Of a stretch of DNA of 64,000 bases, positions 44,081 to 54,669 are shown piece by piece. Source of the stretch: Rhyacophila brunnea (Eukaryota > Arthropoda > Insecta > Trichoptera > Rhyacophilidae). The notes under the pieces are model-generated. The model did not search any database and was not told the DNA's origin. It worked only from the letters and a program-made list of their open reading frames with translations. Within the stretch, counting starts at the first letter, position 1; each line of letters begins with the position of its first letter. The position numbers and the translations under genes were made by a program. Location: the NCBI GenBank assembly GCA_022495005.1, contig JAGYXB010000448.1, positions 1 through 64,000 of the forward strand, read 5' to 3'.

Positions 44081-44937
44081 GACGTTTTCGAATGATTTTG
44101 AAACCCTCATAACAAAACCAATCATTTTGCTAGATCTAGATGGTGGTCTTATCGAATACATATTATTGGTAGACGATAATCCTACTATTATTAGATATAA
44201 TCGAACAATTATTTATTGTAGGTAGTAACACTCATATAGAGCAAGCCGCTGCTTCTTAGGGGTTAGTGAAAATTGTACATTTTAAAATCGGAAAGATGTT
44301 GAGAAAGAATTGACATAAAATAATTACAAAATAAAAAGAACTTTTTACATAAAACGTTTTTAAATTTTCTGTTGAATCAAATGAACTTGACTTGACTAGC
44401 TTTAACGATCAAAAAAATTTGTACTTGATAGAAATACTGAATAATAAAATGTCATTTCATATTGATTTCCATAGTGACGCACGTATATTTTATTTAATAA
44501 TTTAGTTGCTAGGACCCCCCTAGCAACCAATAATGGTATCAAAATAAATTTTCATACAAAATATAATTAACTGAAAATTAATTCAATTCTACTTAAAAAT
44601 GGCCAAAAGTATTTAAAAAATGCATTGGCATCGTGTTCTGATATATTTTAAAAGTTTCAAATGTCTAGATAGTCGGGAAGTTAGTTAAAAATCATTTGTA
44701 AGATTTGTACCTGATAAACAACCACCGGACAAATAAGAATGCGACCTAATAAAACCGTTGTAAAATACGGTTTATTCGTGGAATATTGCAGACAGTAGTG
44801 TTCCAATTTTTTAAATATTAAATATTGGTATCAAATATCTGATATTTGACAGGTACCTACGACTTGATTCTTGATTCTCAACCAAAATATTATTTATAAT
44901 TAACTATTTCTTTTATTCAAACGAATAATTCACAAGA

Positions 44938-45150
44938 TTTAAGAATATATCATTCTGATTATTGAACATAAATATAATTTAGAAAAACACTTTCTGAGAG
45001 AGTATATTATAACCAATAGAAAAAATCTTTTTTGAAAAAAGTAAGCCACCCCGGCCGGGAATCGAACCCTGCATCTCCACGGGTAAACGCCCCAAACGTC
45101 GCATTTATCCAATATGCTACGGCGTGACATACTAATTGCGACAAACTATA
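44938..45150 (-). mobile_element. tRNA-derived SINE, copy 1
   Basis: On the minus strand a tRNA-like head carries an A-box-like GTAGCATATTGGATAAATGC and a perfect B box GGTTCGATTCC (45058-45068). A T-rich linker and a body with TTTTTTCTATTGGTTATAAT follow. The head is not a foldable tRNA. The same head and body recur at 56245-56405. Confidence 0.7.
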
Positions 45151-46159
45151 TATAAACAAACAAGACTATTGGTCGTTTTTAATACCTACTCATAAGCGCT
45201 CTTTGAAATCAAGCTACTTTGGCAATCGATTTTTGTTTCTTAAATCAAAGTAGGTAACTATTTACTATTACTTCGATTACTAACCGACGTCGTGGAATTT
45301 CTCTGCTTTTTAGGCACAGTGGGAGGTAACTTTTGAAGACATTATTCAGGCGGCCAAAACACTAGCCTAGCTTTACTCTGCGAACAATTTTATTTAATCA
45401 AATATACATCCAACTATAGACACTTGTCTTGTCCCAGATATATTATGTAGTTTTTCACCTGCTCAATTTGTTAGGTAATTACCATAACATTATATTGTTT
45501 AAGACGAGATATAGCTTGCCGGTAACACCGAATTAATTCCCGTTTAATTATGAGTTTCAGATCAATTAGCATTGTACAAACTATAGGTATAAATTGATTT
45601 TATTGCAAACCTATACAACATTTTTAATTAATATTATAGAGATACAATTTTAAATATTAATGTTATATTTTTCCCTGTTCTAAATTGTCATAGTTCTCTT
45701 TTATCACGGTTCTGTTTTATCATGGAAATCATTATATCGAATATCAAATATAGGTACATATGACACTACTACACTTCTTGTCCCAGATAGATGTAGTTTT
45801 TCACTTGACTTGTTCGAGCTGCGTACCATTGATGAGGATCTCTTTTTTGACCGCAAATCAGTTGAACATGACTTTAGTCTCTTTCATATACAATGTTATG
45901 TATATACATACATATACGATATGATTGTATTTCTTATTTACTTACCGACCTATTTTCTTTTGTCTTTTCCTTTTTTCAGCGGTTTTTTTTACGTATTGCA
46001 TCCGTTTCTTGTAAAAAATCTGTTGAGAAATCTTTTACTGATGCAGCCAATCGTGGCTGAATATACACCAAACTGAGAAATCCAAGCTGTTCGATAAATT
46101 CCAAATTTGAAATCCCAGTACCCAGAGCCCGGTTCCGGTTTCAAAAATGATTGCAGTGT

Positions 46160-46245
46160 CTTACTCACAAAATTTTCCCTCGTAGTCCAGTGTGGAAGAC
46201 GCTGGCTTTCCATCCACGGGCTGCGGGTTTGATTTTCAGTGAGAA
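46160..46245 (+). mobile_element. tRNA-like SINE fragment
   Basis: TCGTAGTCCAGTGTGGAAGA with a degenerate B box (GGGTTTGATTTTC) and an A-rich tail suggests a decayed tRNA-derived SINE head. Evidence is limited to the two boxes and the tail. Confidence 0.4.
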
Positions 46246-46496
46246 AAAAATATATTTATGTGATTTTCTCAAAGCCTGAGTGTTCATAATTGTTTCTCTT
46301 CTTTAAACTAATTATAATACTAACTGTTCTTAGATTTCATGGCTTAGTATAGTGTTAAAAAGAATTCGGACACCATTTTCAATTAGTTAGCATTTATTGG
46401 GGGTTGTTTGGAGTTGTCATCTTACCCCCATTAATATATTATATTCAGACGGTTGCATTTGGATGTGTTATGTGATATTATAGGGGTCTCTATAAA

Positions 46497-46607
46497 CTCA
46501 TTCACTGCTGACTAGATAATGACTTTTTTAATTACCACCTTTAAAATGCACGTTAATTACATCGATCGGCCGCCTGGTCATTACGCGTCTTCAGCGTCCA
46601 AAGTATT
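46497..46607 (-). mobile_element. MITE family N, copy 1
   Basis: It runs from CTCATTCACTGCTGACTAGA to GGTCATTACGCG with TTAATTACATCGATCGGCCG inside. It is nearly identical to 47872-47990 and, in inverse, similar to 51775-51880 and 54430-54525. Confidence 0.7.
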
Positions 46608-46897
46608 AATTAAGGAAACACGCGTGTGTATTTACATCGTTTTGTATCTTGTATAAAGCACAATTATACTGGTAATAACACATGGCAGGATAACACAAAC
46701 ATATATTAATCAAAGATTTAGGTACATGTACAGGTCTATGATTTGAATATTTTTAGGAAATGACGAGCGTCTCGTAACATCTACGTTTTTGAAGCTCTCT
46801 TTGACAATTGTGTCGTTTCCGTCTCGATATTGTATATGCTCTAAAAATGAGCATAGACAATAACATGTCAGTTTGCAGAGTTGGGTAAAACCTCTAA

Positions 46898-47426
46898 GGC
46901 CTACCGCGCATGAACGTTTACATAACCGGCCGAACGCATTCGGCCAATCGTTGGTTTTCCCGCGCATGATCCAATTTTTTACTGGCCGGTATGTTTGAGC
47001 GCGCATGGCCCGATTCATATCGGACGGAGGCAATGCGCACGCAGCCAGTAAACACGTGCACGGAACGACGAATAATGAATAATGAAATGATGCCGATGCG
47101 CATCGATGAAGCCGTCATGTGCCATGTGGTTTCATAGCGGTTCGATGTAATAGTATGTGTGCGCTTCATACCATACGCGTCACTTGGTGCGCTTGTGTGA
47201 GTGCACTCGGTCGACGAAACAATAGTCCATGCGCGCGCTCTCATTTGAAAGCATTGCCAATGGGCCACCGGCCGGTTCGAATCGGTGTAAAATTTTGTGT
47301 CTGAACACAGATTTTCAATTCGGCCGTTTGCTCGATCGTCCATGCGCGGGGTTGCATTGCAATACGATGGTTACAACTCCTCGATTGTTGACCGTACAAT
47401 AGTAAATCGTTCATGCGCGGTAGGCC
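46898..47426. mobile_element. PIF/Harbinger-type MITE, 529 bp, TAA target duplication
   Basis: The terminal inverted repeat is GGCCTACCGCGCATGAACG at both ends, flanked by TAA at 46895-46897 and 47427-47429. The 3-bp TWA duplication is the hallmark of PIF/Harbinger insertion. The interior is CpG-rich with repeated CGGCC and CATGCGCG motifs. The 141-codon open frame on the minus strand has no motif. Confidence 0.85.
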
Positions 47427-47588
47427 TAAGCATATTCAACCACAACTAAGAAAACTAGCTAATAAACCAGGTCCATCTTGAGATACAGTATTTAATATGT
47501 AGTAGGCTGTGATAGAATTCAACAAATTTAACCGCTAAATAATAAAACATGGTTGATTTTACAACTAATATAATCAATTATTTTTCAG

Positions 47589-47741
47589 AATATTTCAACA
47601 AACGTGACCACTGTTAAATCGGAAACCGACTTTCAAGATGACTTCAAGCACAAGAATATTGATGACGCAGTACGCCAAATCAATTATGAAGATCCTAAAC
47701 CAACTAACTCTAATTCACAATGCGGAGCATTCAATAATCAG
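47589..47741 (+). CDS. ZnfA exon 2 (51 residues)
   Basis: It lies between TTTTTCAG and CAG|GTACCT, is 153 bases long and phase 0 on both sides. It encodes an acidic, Asn/Asp-rich segment with VKSETDFQDDF, IDDAV and a C-terminal NSNSQCGAFNNQ. The motif VKSE is a third psiKxE site. It corresponds to ZnfB exon 2 (55793-55951), which has IKSDIDSQQIDVKDENIED. Confidence 0.7.
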
Positions 47742-47871
47742 GTACCTACTTTAGACTGAAGAAGTATTTAATTGTCTGCTCTTTGTACACCATAATAATG
47801 AACCAAAGGTTATTTGATATTTTCGCATACCTATCTTAAAAATGTTTATTCATAATATTAGGTACCACTTA

Positions 47872-47990
47872 ACGCATTCGCTGCTGACTATATAATAAGA
47901 TTTTAATTGCCCCCTTTAAAATGCACGTTAATTACATCGATCGGCCGCCTGGTCATTACGCGCCGTGTGCGTCTTCCACGTCCAAAGTAT
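47872..47990 (-). mobile_element. MITE family N, copy 2
   Basis: It matches copy 1 at 46497 over almost its whole length (GCTGCTGACTA, CACGTTAATTACATCGATCG, GGCCGCCTGGTCATTACGCG), with a small extra piece after CGCG. Confidence 0.7.
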
Positions 47991-48082
47991 TAATGGACAA
48001 ACGAATAAAAAGTACGAATATAAACGAAAATATATGTCAAAATTAAATAATAAATAATGTACAATCTATAAAGTTATGTTAT

Positions 48083-48454
48083 GCGTCAATTACATTGAGC
48101 TTCTTTACGAGCTGTTTATTGGCGAATTTAAAAGCGGGCGATTCAGCTACTGCGATTTGATGATTACACACAAAACTTTCCATTCGTTGAAAAGCCACAA
48201 TCCAGCCACTATTTTGACGGAACGTAGTTCGTTTTTTACCGGGAGGTTGGTACTGCTCTCTACTGCGCAGACGCAGTAGGCCCACACCCCGGTGTGTAGC
48301 GTATAAAGTTGACCGGCTTTCAACTTTTCTTGGTAGAGTGTTTACAACCTGCTTATTACTCGTAGCTTATTCGATGATTACACTGGGCGAGTTTACAGGC
48401 AGATTGTAAATTCGCCAATAAACAGCTCGTAAAGAAGCTCAATGTAATTGACGC
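48083..48454. mobile_element. MITE family P, full copy (372 bp)
   Basis: The ends GCGTCAATTACATTGAGCTT and AAGCTCAATGTAATTGACGC are inverse, and the arms extend through CTTTACGAGCTGTTTATTGGCGAATTTA. The interior includes CTGCGCAGACGCAGTAGGCC. There is no coding capacity. A target duplication is not clear. Confidence 0.85.
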
Positions 48455-48849
48455 TTTACATCAGCTATATATCGTAATATTCGAATTCACATTGTCGATG
48501 TACTCCAATAAAGTGTCAACAGTCATAGTCAGTGTAGTAGTCATTATTTGAAAATAATTTCTCCATCAACATTTTTAAAGCCATGTAAATTTGCCATTTT
48601 AGTCAAGATATTTCACTTGTCTCAGGCTCGATAGAATTTTAAAAATCCTTTTACACATTAATTGGTAGAATTTTCCTCCACAATCGAACTAGTGTTTTTG
48701 GTTTAATTTTGTACCAAGATTTGTACCATTTATCGCATCCAGTATTGTCATTTTTTCTAAAATTAAATGAAATCGTCATCTTCGTTGCAAAGGTCTTTAA
48801 GAAAGTCAGTTCGTCAATGTCGTTTCGTTAATAAGATTACCCCTTGATC

Positions 48850-49431
48850 CATTGACGTCCCATGGGGGTAGGCAGATTGAGCGTCGCTTGGGGGTGGCAG
48901 TTATTTGAAGGGCGGCATATCGAAAAGAATCATTAGGTGTATAATATATAAATAGGTATCTTAACTAAGTAATAACATAAATATCTTTCCATTGAAAAAA
49001 TCAGCTCACCGGATGGAAAGGTTTAACAGGACTGTATTTTTTTGTTGGTTTCGCGATGTCTAGTTTACTTCCGTTGACCTTGGACGTCAAGTTCTTTTTG
49101 ACCAACAATGACACGTGCAGATTTTTGCATTATATTTGAATTATAGGTAGATACCTACATACTTACCTAATTTAAAATTTATCCAAACATATTTTTGCTG
49201 GTCACTCGCAAGTTTTGGAAGTTGTCATGTGTATTTTAAAATGTATCTGAAACCGTGGAGTCTCAATATTGTTTATTAATTGACATATAGATGGCATTTA
49301 AATAAAATTAGATTTAGTGGTAATTATATTTTGTTAGTGATGTATCACATTTCTTAAATGTAATGTCATGAAAGAATGATAAAAATATTCTTTAAAAATA
49401 TTGGGTGGCATTTTGTCTAGGGACGCCACTG
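48850..49431. mobile_element. hAT-like MITE family C, full copy (582 bp), inverted
   Basis: It starts CATTGACGTCCC and ends GGGACGCCACTG. The flanks CCTTGATC and CCCTGGTC agree at 6 of 8 positions, consistent with an old hAT target duplication. Its inside matches 9425-9776, 12155-12480 and the palindrome arms at 10.6-12.1 kb (for example GTATCTGAAACCGTGGA). Confidence 0.8.
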
Positions 49432-49639
49432 CCCTGGTCCATGGGTTGAATGAAAGATTTAATATTCCGTTTTCAATAATATGCTTTCATTTGGAATAAA
49501 ATAATCATTATCTAATAATAACAGCACTGCTTTCGGTGGCAACCCTTATATTTCAAAAAAATCTCTAACTTCTGCAACCCATTTAATTTTAAACAAATCT
49601 TCAAAGATCTTTCTATCCATCCATGTTCCTTTTAAAGTT

Positions 49640-49780
49640 TAACTGAATATAAAAAACTAACCAACACCAACGGCAAATTGTATTATTAGTTTAATGAAAA
49701 CAAATAAATATGACTGACAAAGTTTAATGTGCACCATTTATGTCAAATCCTAACAGCCTACCTCCACCCTTAACACACTG
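49640..49780. mobile_element. hAT-type MITE family H, right-end fragment
   Basis: It matches the last ~140 bp of the family from AAACTAACCAACACCAA to CCTACCTCCACCCTTAACACACTG. The left side is missing. Confidence 0.75.
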
Positions 49781-50104
49781 ATACATTCTTACTCACATTA
49801 ATAAGACGATTAAAGGATTCTCAGCCCCTAAAACGATTTTATGTAGTTCTGAGAAATATGAGAAAATCTCATATCTATGAAATCTGTGAACTTAACGTAT
49901 TTATTTTTTAATTCATTACATTCTAAAGAGTATTTTGGCTTTCCATTTTAGGGGTATTTGAAAAGGACACCCAACCATTTTAGCAGGTTTTGAAATTTAC
50001 CCTAATTTTTGATCATACGTATTGACGGTTTGTGGCGTTTTTTAAAGTTCAATCTTTGGCTAGGATATAGGTAACAAAAATATCACTCTAAATACATATC
50101 TAAA

Positions 50105-50472
50105 GCGTCAATTACATTGAGCTTCTTTACGAGCTGTTTGTTGGCGAATTTATAATCTGCATGTAAAGTCGCCCAATGTAATCATCGAACAAGCTAACAA
50201 GCAGGTTGTAAACACTCTACCGAGAAAAGTTGAAAGCCAGTCAACTTTACACGCTACACGCCGGCGTGTGGGCCTACTGCGTCTGCGCAGTAGAGCGCAG
50301 TAGCAACCTCCCGGTAAAAAAAACTAACTACGTTCTGTCAAAATAGTCGCTGGCTTGTGGCTTCTCAGCGAATGGAAAGTTTTGTGTGTAATCATCAAAT
50401 CGCAGTAACTGAATCACATGCTTTTAAATTCGCCAACAAACAGCTCGTAAAGAAGCTTAATGTAATTGACGC
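50105..50472. mobile_element. MITE family P, full copy (368 bp), opposite orientation
   Basis: It has the same inverted ends as 48083-48454, but the interior runs in the other direction. CTACCGAGAAAAGTTGAAAG comes first here, and ACGTTCTGTCAAAATAGTCG comes near the right. It ends 130 bp before ZnfA exon 3. Confidence 0.85.
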
Positions 50473-50604
50473 TTAACTTAATAAAATAAATACATGTATA
50501 AAATTACGTTATCACATTTCTTCATATTTTATTTACAATTAATACTTTTCTTTTAAGATCGTTGTTATTTAAAATAAAATCTTCTTTCTTTCATTATTTT
50601 TTAG

Positions 50605-51606
50605 GTCATCGTTACTGACACTGTGAAGGTTAACCCAGTGAATCCCAAATCGAACTGGTGTGTGTCGGAAGCAGACGAAACTTGCATTGACATAGTAAAT
50701 ATTGATGAAAAAGACATTAAAAAAGAATTCGACAATTGTAATAAAGTGATAACGAATACACTGGACACTATTAACCGAGATGTCATTCAATTTAACCCAG
50801 AGTTAGTCGCAGTTATAATAGTTGAAAAAAGTCATTTTTATAATTATAATTTTGCGTGCAGCATTTGTTACGAATTTTTTGAAACAATTGATTTACTGAA
50901 AATTCACAAAGTGATTCATAAAAGCCAAGAGGTGAAAGCGAATTATTCTAATGTAAAATTAACTAATTATAACAATGCGAGTGAGTTGAAGCTACATGTG
51001 ATAAAATGTGAGGAATGTAATTTCTCATCTATAAAACCTAGTCACATGAAAATACACAAAATGATTCATTCTGGCGAGAAGCCAAATAAATGTGATAGTT
51101 GTGACTTCTCATGCTTACGATCCGCTGACATGAAATTACACAAAATGACTCATTCTGGAGAAAAGCGGTTCAAATGTAATGAATGCAATTACTCGAGCAT
51201 ACGGGCTGGTGCGATGAAATTACACAAAATGACACATTCTGGTGAGAAACCATATAAATGCGATATGTGTGACTACTCATGCATAACACCTACTAACATC
51301 AAATTTCACAAAATGACTCATTCAAGTGAAAAGCCATTTAAATGTGATAAATGTAGTTTCACATGCATACGATCAACTGACATAAGAATACATAAAATGA
51401 CTCACTCTGGAGAAAAACCATTCAAATGTAGTGAATGCAATTACTCATGCATTCGGGTTGGTACAATGAATATACACAAAATGACTCATTCTGGCGAGAA
51501 ACCATATAAATGTGATACATGTAATTACTCATGTATAACATCTAGTAGCATGAAAAGACATAAAACGACTCATAAAAAGAAAACTCATACAGATGTGATC
51601 ACGTGA
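50605..51606 (+). CDS. ZnfA exon 3: C2H2 zinc-finger exon, 8 fingers
   Basis: It opens at GTC after TTTTTTAG in phase 0 and stops TGA at 51604. With exons 1 and 2 the protein is 433 residues. Residues ~101-180 are acidic with DIKKEFD (fourth psiKxE). A lone finger (C185, C188, H201, H205) is followed by seven fingers in 28-residue steps joined by HSGEKPFK linkers. The consensus is CxxCxYSCIRxxxMKxHKMTH. The fingers are nearly identical apart from helix positions -1, 2, 3 and 6 (KSHI, RADL, RGAL, TTNF, RTDI, RGTI, TSSR), which normally contact bases. A sequence-specific nuclear DNA-binding protein is the likely role; the target is unknown. This is the only one of the three ZnfA-C copies that reads through intact. 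A lysine-rich tail (HKKKTHTDV) ends it. Confidence 0.88.
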   Translation, partial: VIVTDTVKVNPVNPKSNWCVSEADETCIDIVNIDEKDIKKEFDNCNKVITNTLDTINRDVIQFNPELVAVIIVEKSHFYNYNFACSICYEFFETIDLLKIHKVIHKSQEVKANYSNVKLTNYNNASELKLHVIKCEECNFSSIKPSHMKIHKMIHSGEKPNKCDSCDFSCLRSADMKLHKMTHSGEKRFKCNECNYSSIRAGAMKLHKMTHSGEKPYKCDMCDYSCITPTNIKFHKMTHSSEKPFKCDKCSFTCIRSTDIRIHKMTHSGEKPFKCSECNYSCIRVGTMNIHKMTHSGEKPYKCDTCNYSCITSSSMKRHKTTHKKKTHTDVIT

Positions 51607-51612
51607 CTTAAT

Positions 51613-51735
51613 AGAGGGAAAAACCACTTCAATTGTGTAAATATTACTATTCATGTACACAACCAAGTGATATGAAATCACTCATTCTGATTCAAAATGA
51701 TACATTATGGTGAAAAGCCATTTTCATGTAACAAA
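51613..51735 (+). pseudogene. Decayed finger units downstream of ZnfA
   Basis: After the stop, a shifted frame reads CKYYYSCTQPSDMKS, and later MIHYGEKPFSCNKS. These are unmistakable scraps of the same finger type. The original array therefore had at least two more units, now part of the 3' untranslated region. Confidence 0.7.
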
Positions 51736-51774
51736 AGTATTAATTGGTCACGCATAGTTTCACTCATTTAGTGC

Positions 51775-51880
51775 TAACAACGCGACAAGCGCGTATGCAG
51801 TAGTTGGCCATTAGATATAATTAGCATGATATTTAAATGTGGTAATTAAAAAGTCATTAACTGGTCAGGATTGAATGTAT
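51775..51880 (+). mobile_element. MITE family N, copy 3
   Basis: GCAGTAGTTGGCCATTAGAT, ATAATTAGCATGATATTTAA and GTGGTAATTAAAAAGTCATT match the inverse of copies 1-2 and closely match copy 4 at 54430. Confidence 0.65.
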
Positions 51881-52049
51881 TGTAAGTTAAAATGTCACTA
51901 AATATATCGTGAATGAATTAATTTATTCTTTCATAAAATATTTTAGTGTTAGAAACAATTTGGTAAAAATAAAAAGTGTAGCAAATTTGGTTCGATTTAC
52001 AATACATACAGAAAATATATGTTTATACCATTCATTTGTTATTAATGTA

Positions 52050-52272
52050 AATTGAATTGTTGTTTAATTTAATAAAACGCAATTTTTTTTGTAGCACTAG
52101 TTATATTTTTGTAGTACTATTAATAGTTGAAAATGTCCCTCTGAGGCGGACGAAACCGGTCCTAATTTTTTGATTAAAAGTGGAATAAGTACTAAAAAAA
52201 TGCGTTTTATTTTAAATTAAACAACAATACAATGCAGTTCCACCATGAATTATTGACAGTTAACAAAATAAA
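52050..52272. mobile_element. MITE family Z, copy 2
   Basis: This is a palindromic element: TTGTTGTTTAATTTAATAAA at the left and its inverse at the right, around the core GAGGCGGACGAAACCGGTCC. The right end is ACAGTTAACAAAATAAAAG. It lies ~450 bp after ZnfA and supplies AATAAA-like sequence that could act as a polyadenylation signal. Confidence 0.75.
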
Positions 52273-53817
52273 AGAAATGTAAATTGACTTGTATTAAAAT
52301 TAATGAGACATTATCCTGCCCATATTTGAATAACTTATTGTTGTAGAACCAGAAAGGAGAACAAGAATATTAAGAATTTACAGAAGCATAACATGATAAA
52401 GAATCATTATTTGTGTCGCTGAGTTTCAAAACCCGTTATAAGACTTTTTCATTATGTTGATAAAATCAATAAAAACTTTTTGAACTAAAAAGGTTTTTTG
52501 AGTGTTTCATTATAGCGGAATTTGATCGACACATTGATTTTGTTTCATAAATGACAGTTAATCGTAGCGGATTTTGAAAGAGGCGATAAAATTTTCATGT
52601 AGAGATTTTAATAACGAAACACCGATATTATTATATATATCTTAATTATTTCAAAAAAGTGTTACAGCGGATTTGAAACTCAGCGACACATTTAGAGTTT
52701 TTTAAAATTAACTCTATTATGTAGTGATGTCAGAGTAGATTCTGATAATATAATATGCATTCACATAACTAAATACAAAGAAGATAAAAATGGAGTTTGT
52801 TACTAAACATTATTATAATTTTAAATGACTAAAAGTAAATGCTTAAAATAGGTAGGTAGGTACCTACTTAATACAAAATATTTAGGTTTAATTTTAATTT
52901 CAGGTCAGGAATGATCAGGTTTTACATTATTATTATCTAGCTAATTTTATCAATTTGTGTTCGATTGTCGCTAAAGTAACAATATCACGTCGACGTGAAA
53001 ACAATCAAACAAGTAGGCAATTATGAAAAGCTTTGGGCAAAAGTAATTTTTAAAAACCTTTGTCATACTTACCTATAAATCTTATAATAATGAATTAATA
53101 AAAATGGCTACATATTCATGAAGCATTATTTATATTTAGTAGGTACATTTAAAAATAAATGAATACAACAATTTTGTGTTATTGTAGACACGTAGGAGGT
53201 TAGAATTCCATAACCAATAATTAATGTATTGCTGTTTTAGAGACAAATAAGTTTATAGAGGTTTTATCATACACACTGTCATACAGTTGTCGATGCTCTT
53301 GTCTGGGGCATAGACAACAACAGTAGAAACGGATACGCTGAATGACAGCTCACGAATTACCCTCTTTCGTTGGACTGTCCAACATAATATTACGTACCAA
53401 ATAATATATTACCAAATGAAACATTGTAATTCGTATTCGTTGTCACTAATAAGCAACTTAAAACAATCTTACAAAAAAAGAGTGTTTTCGTTTACGTTGC
53501 CGAAAAACATTCTGTAAAACATAGGTAATAAATGTTGTAGGTATTCTTACACCAAACAACATGACATACAAACATCTATAAGTTATTGGATTAATTAAAA
53601 GTCTTGGCAAAACTAATAAGTAGTCAGAAATCGTGTTCCCGTGGAAATTCTGCCAAATAGGTCCAAAATACAACGGTTTGTTTTGATTTGTTTCAATGAA
53701 ACATACCTGTAGTTTATTATCTATGACTTTGTCTATTGCCATGTTATTGTCACGTCTGTCAATGTAAATTACATATTTTCCACCCTACATCGTAAAACAT
53801 TGATTTAAATACCTAAA
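52273..53817. other. Spacer between ZnfA and ZnfB
   Basis: I see no coding exon. A minus-strand open frame at 53458-53742 has no recognisable motif. GTTGTCTATG-type sequence near 53285-53320 is reminiscent of the Harbinger-like ends upstream of ZnfA. The ZnfB promoter should be in the last few hundred bases. Confidence 0.45.
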
Positions 53818-53964
53818 ATGGATGTAAAATGCGAACCAAATGAATTCAAAATTGATGCTGAAGGACATCAATGGTTCGAAGTGCCAGTACTGCATCCAAA
53901 CTGCCTGGACGCCAATATTTGTATAAAACAAGAAAATACCGAAGATGCCAACTTTACTTTAGAG
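53818..53964 (+). CDS. ZnfB exon 1 (N-terminal 49 residues)
   Basis: ATG 53818 to GAG 53964 is 49 codons, with a GTTAGT donor and phase 0. It encodes MDVKCEPNEF..DAEGHQWFEVPVLHPNC and NICIKQEN. Equal length, the same donor and clear similarity to ZnfA exon 1 identify it as a paralogous first exon, although it is too short and stop-limited to stand out by itself. The motifs VKCE and IKQE fit the psiKxE pattern. Confidence 0.75.
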
Positions 53965-54203
53965 GTTAGTTTTTACGAATATACCTATTGTGTTTAAGTA
54001 TAAAGATTCTTGATCACATGAACGACTAAATCCGAATATGTACTCTTCTATACAACACTACTCAACAACGGAACATAAAAAGGAATGTGTGGTGAATGCA
54101 AACACGACATTTGTACCAATAAGGCTAGACTTTCAACCAATTCGTATGGATTCATTTCATTGTATGATTATTGTTAGAGTATCACAAGAATTAGTGTTTT
54201 ACC

Positions 54204-54669
54204 CAGAAGCGAGTGGTGGAGGTAGGCTGTTAAGATTCGTCATAAATAGTGCACACTAAACATTGTCAGCCATACTTATTTGTTTTCATTGAACTAATAA
54301 TACAAATTGCAGATAGTGTTGATTAGTTTTTAAAATTTTATTAAACCTGCTTAAATTAAACCACAATAATTGTTGAGGCATGCTATGGGCGATCCGACAT
54401 AAACATTGCACACCTTTTCAGTCATACTTATTTGCTGACGCGTTTGCATTAGTTGGCCATTAGATATAATTAGCATGATATTTGAAGGTGGTAATTAATT
54501 AGTAATTATCTGGTCACCAGTGATTGTGTTAATTGATATTTAAAAACTAACAAATACTAGGTATCTATACATTGTGATCTTTGTTCAATGAAAACAAATA
54601 CGTATGTCTAACAAAAATGTGCACTATTTATGTTGGATCGTAACGGCCTACCTTCACCCTTCGCCACTG
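54204..54669. mobile_element. hAT-type MITE family H (466 bp) with 8-bp TSD
   Basis: The left end CAGAAGCGAGTGGTGGAGG and the right end CCTTCACCCTTCGCCACTG match the family ends. The flanks GTTTTACC (54196-54203) and GTGTTACC (54670-54677) differ at one position, giving an 8-bp target duplication. A family N element is nested inside at about 54430-54525. Confidence 0.88.
54430..54525 (+). mobile_element. MITE family N, copy 4, nested in family H
   Basis: GACGCGTTTGCATTAGTTGG, CCATTAGATATAATTAGCAT and GGTGGTAATTAATTAG match copy 3 at 51775. Its position inside the family H element shows that it inserted later. Confidence 0.65.

Larger units (their letters stand above)
43353..47588 (+). other. 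ZnfA intron 1 (4.2 kb), rich in transposons
   Basis: The donor is GTTAGT and the acceptor TTTTTCAG. It holds a LINE fragment (minus, 43600-44080), a SINE-like element (minus, about 44938-45150), a tRNA-like fragment (46160-46245), a family N MITE (46497-46607) and a PIF/Harbinger MITE (46898-47426). I see nothing else coding. Confidence 0.65.
47742..50604 (+). other. ZnfA intron 2 (2.9 kb), filled with MITEs
   Basis: The donor is GTACCT and the acceptor TTTTTTAG. It contains family N (47872-47990), family P twice in opposite orientations (48083-48454, 50105-50472), family C (48850-49431) and the right end of family H (49640-49780). Little of the intron is free of repeats. Confidence 0.7.

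Noticed and set aside
45044..45128. tRNA gene on the minus strand
   Set aside because: A and B boxes are present, but the acceptor and anticodon stems do not form convincingly and a SINE body follows; a related copy at 56245 supports a SINE.
46918..47343. 141-codon minus-strand open frame
   Set aside because: It is fully inside a non-autonomous PIF/Harbinger MITE; CpG richness keeps it free of stops.
50623..50625. GTG as the ZnfA finger-exon start
   Set aside because: A eukaryotic gene with a clear upstream acceptor at 50603-50604 and phase-0 exons does not need a GTG start; the frame is open from the splice site.
53458..53742. 94-codon minus-strand open frame
   Set aside because: No recognisable domain; it lies in the ZnfB upstream spacer. 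It could be an exon, but nothing supports it.
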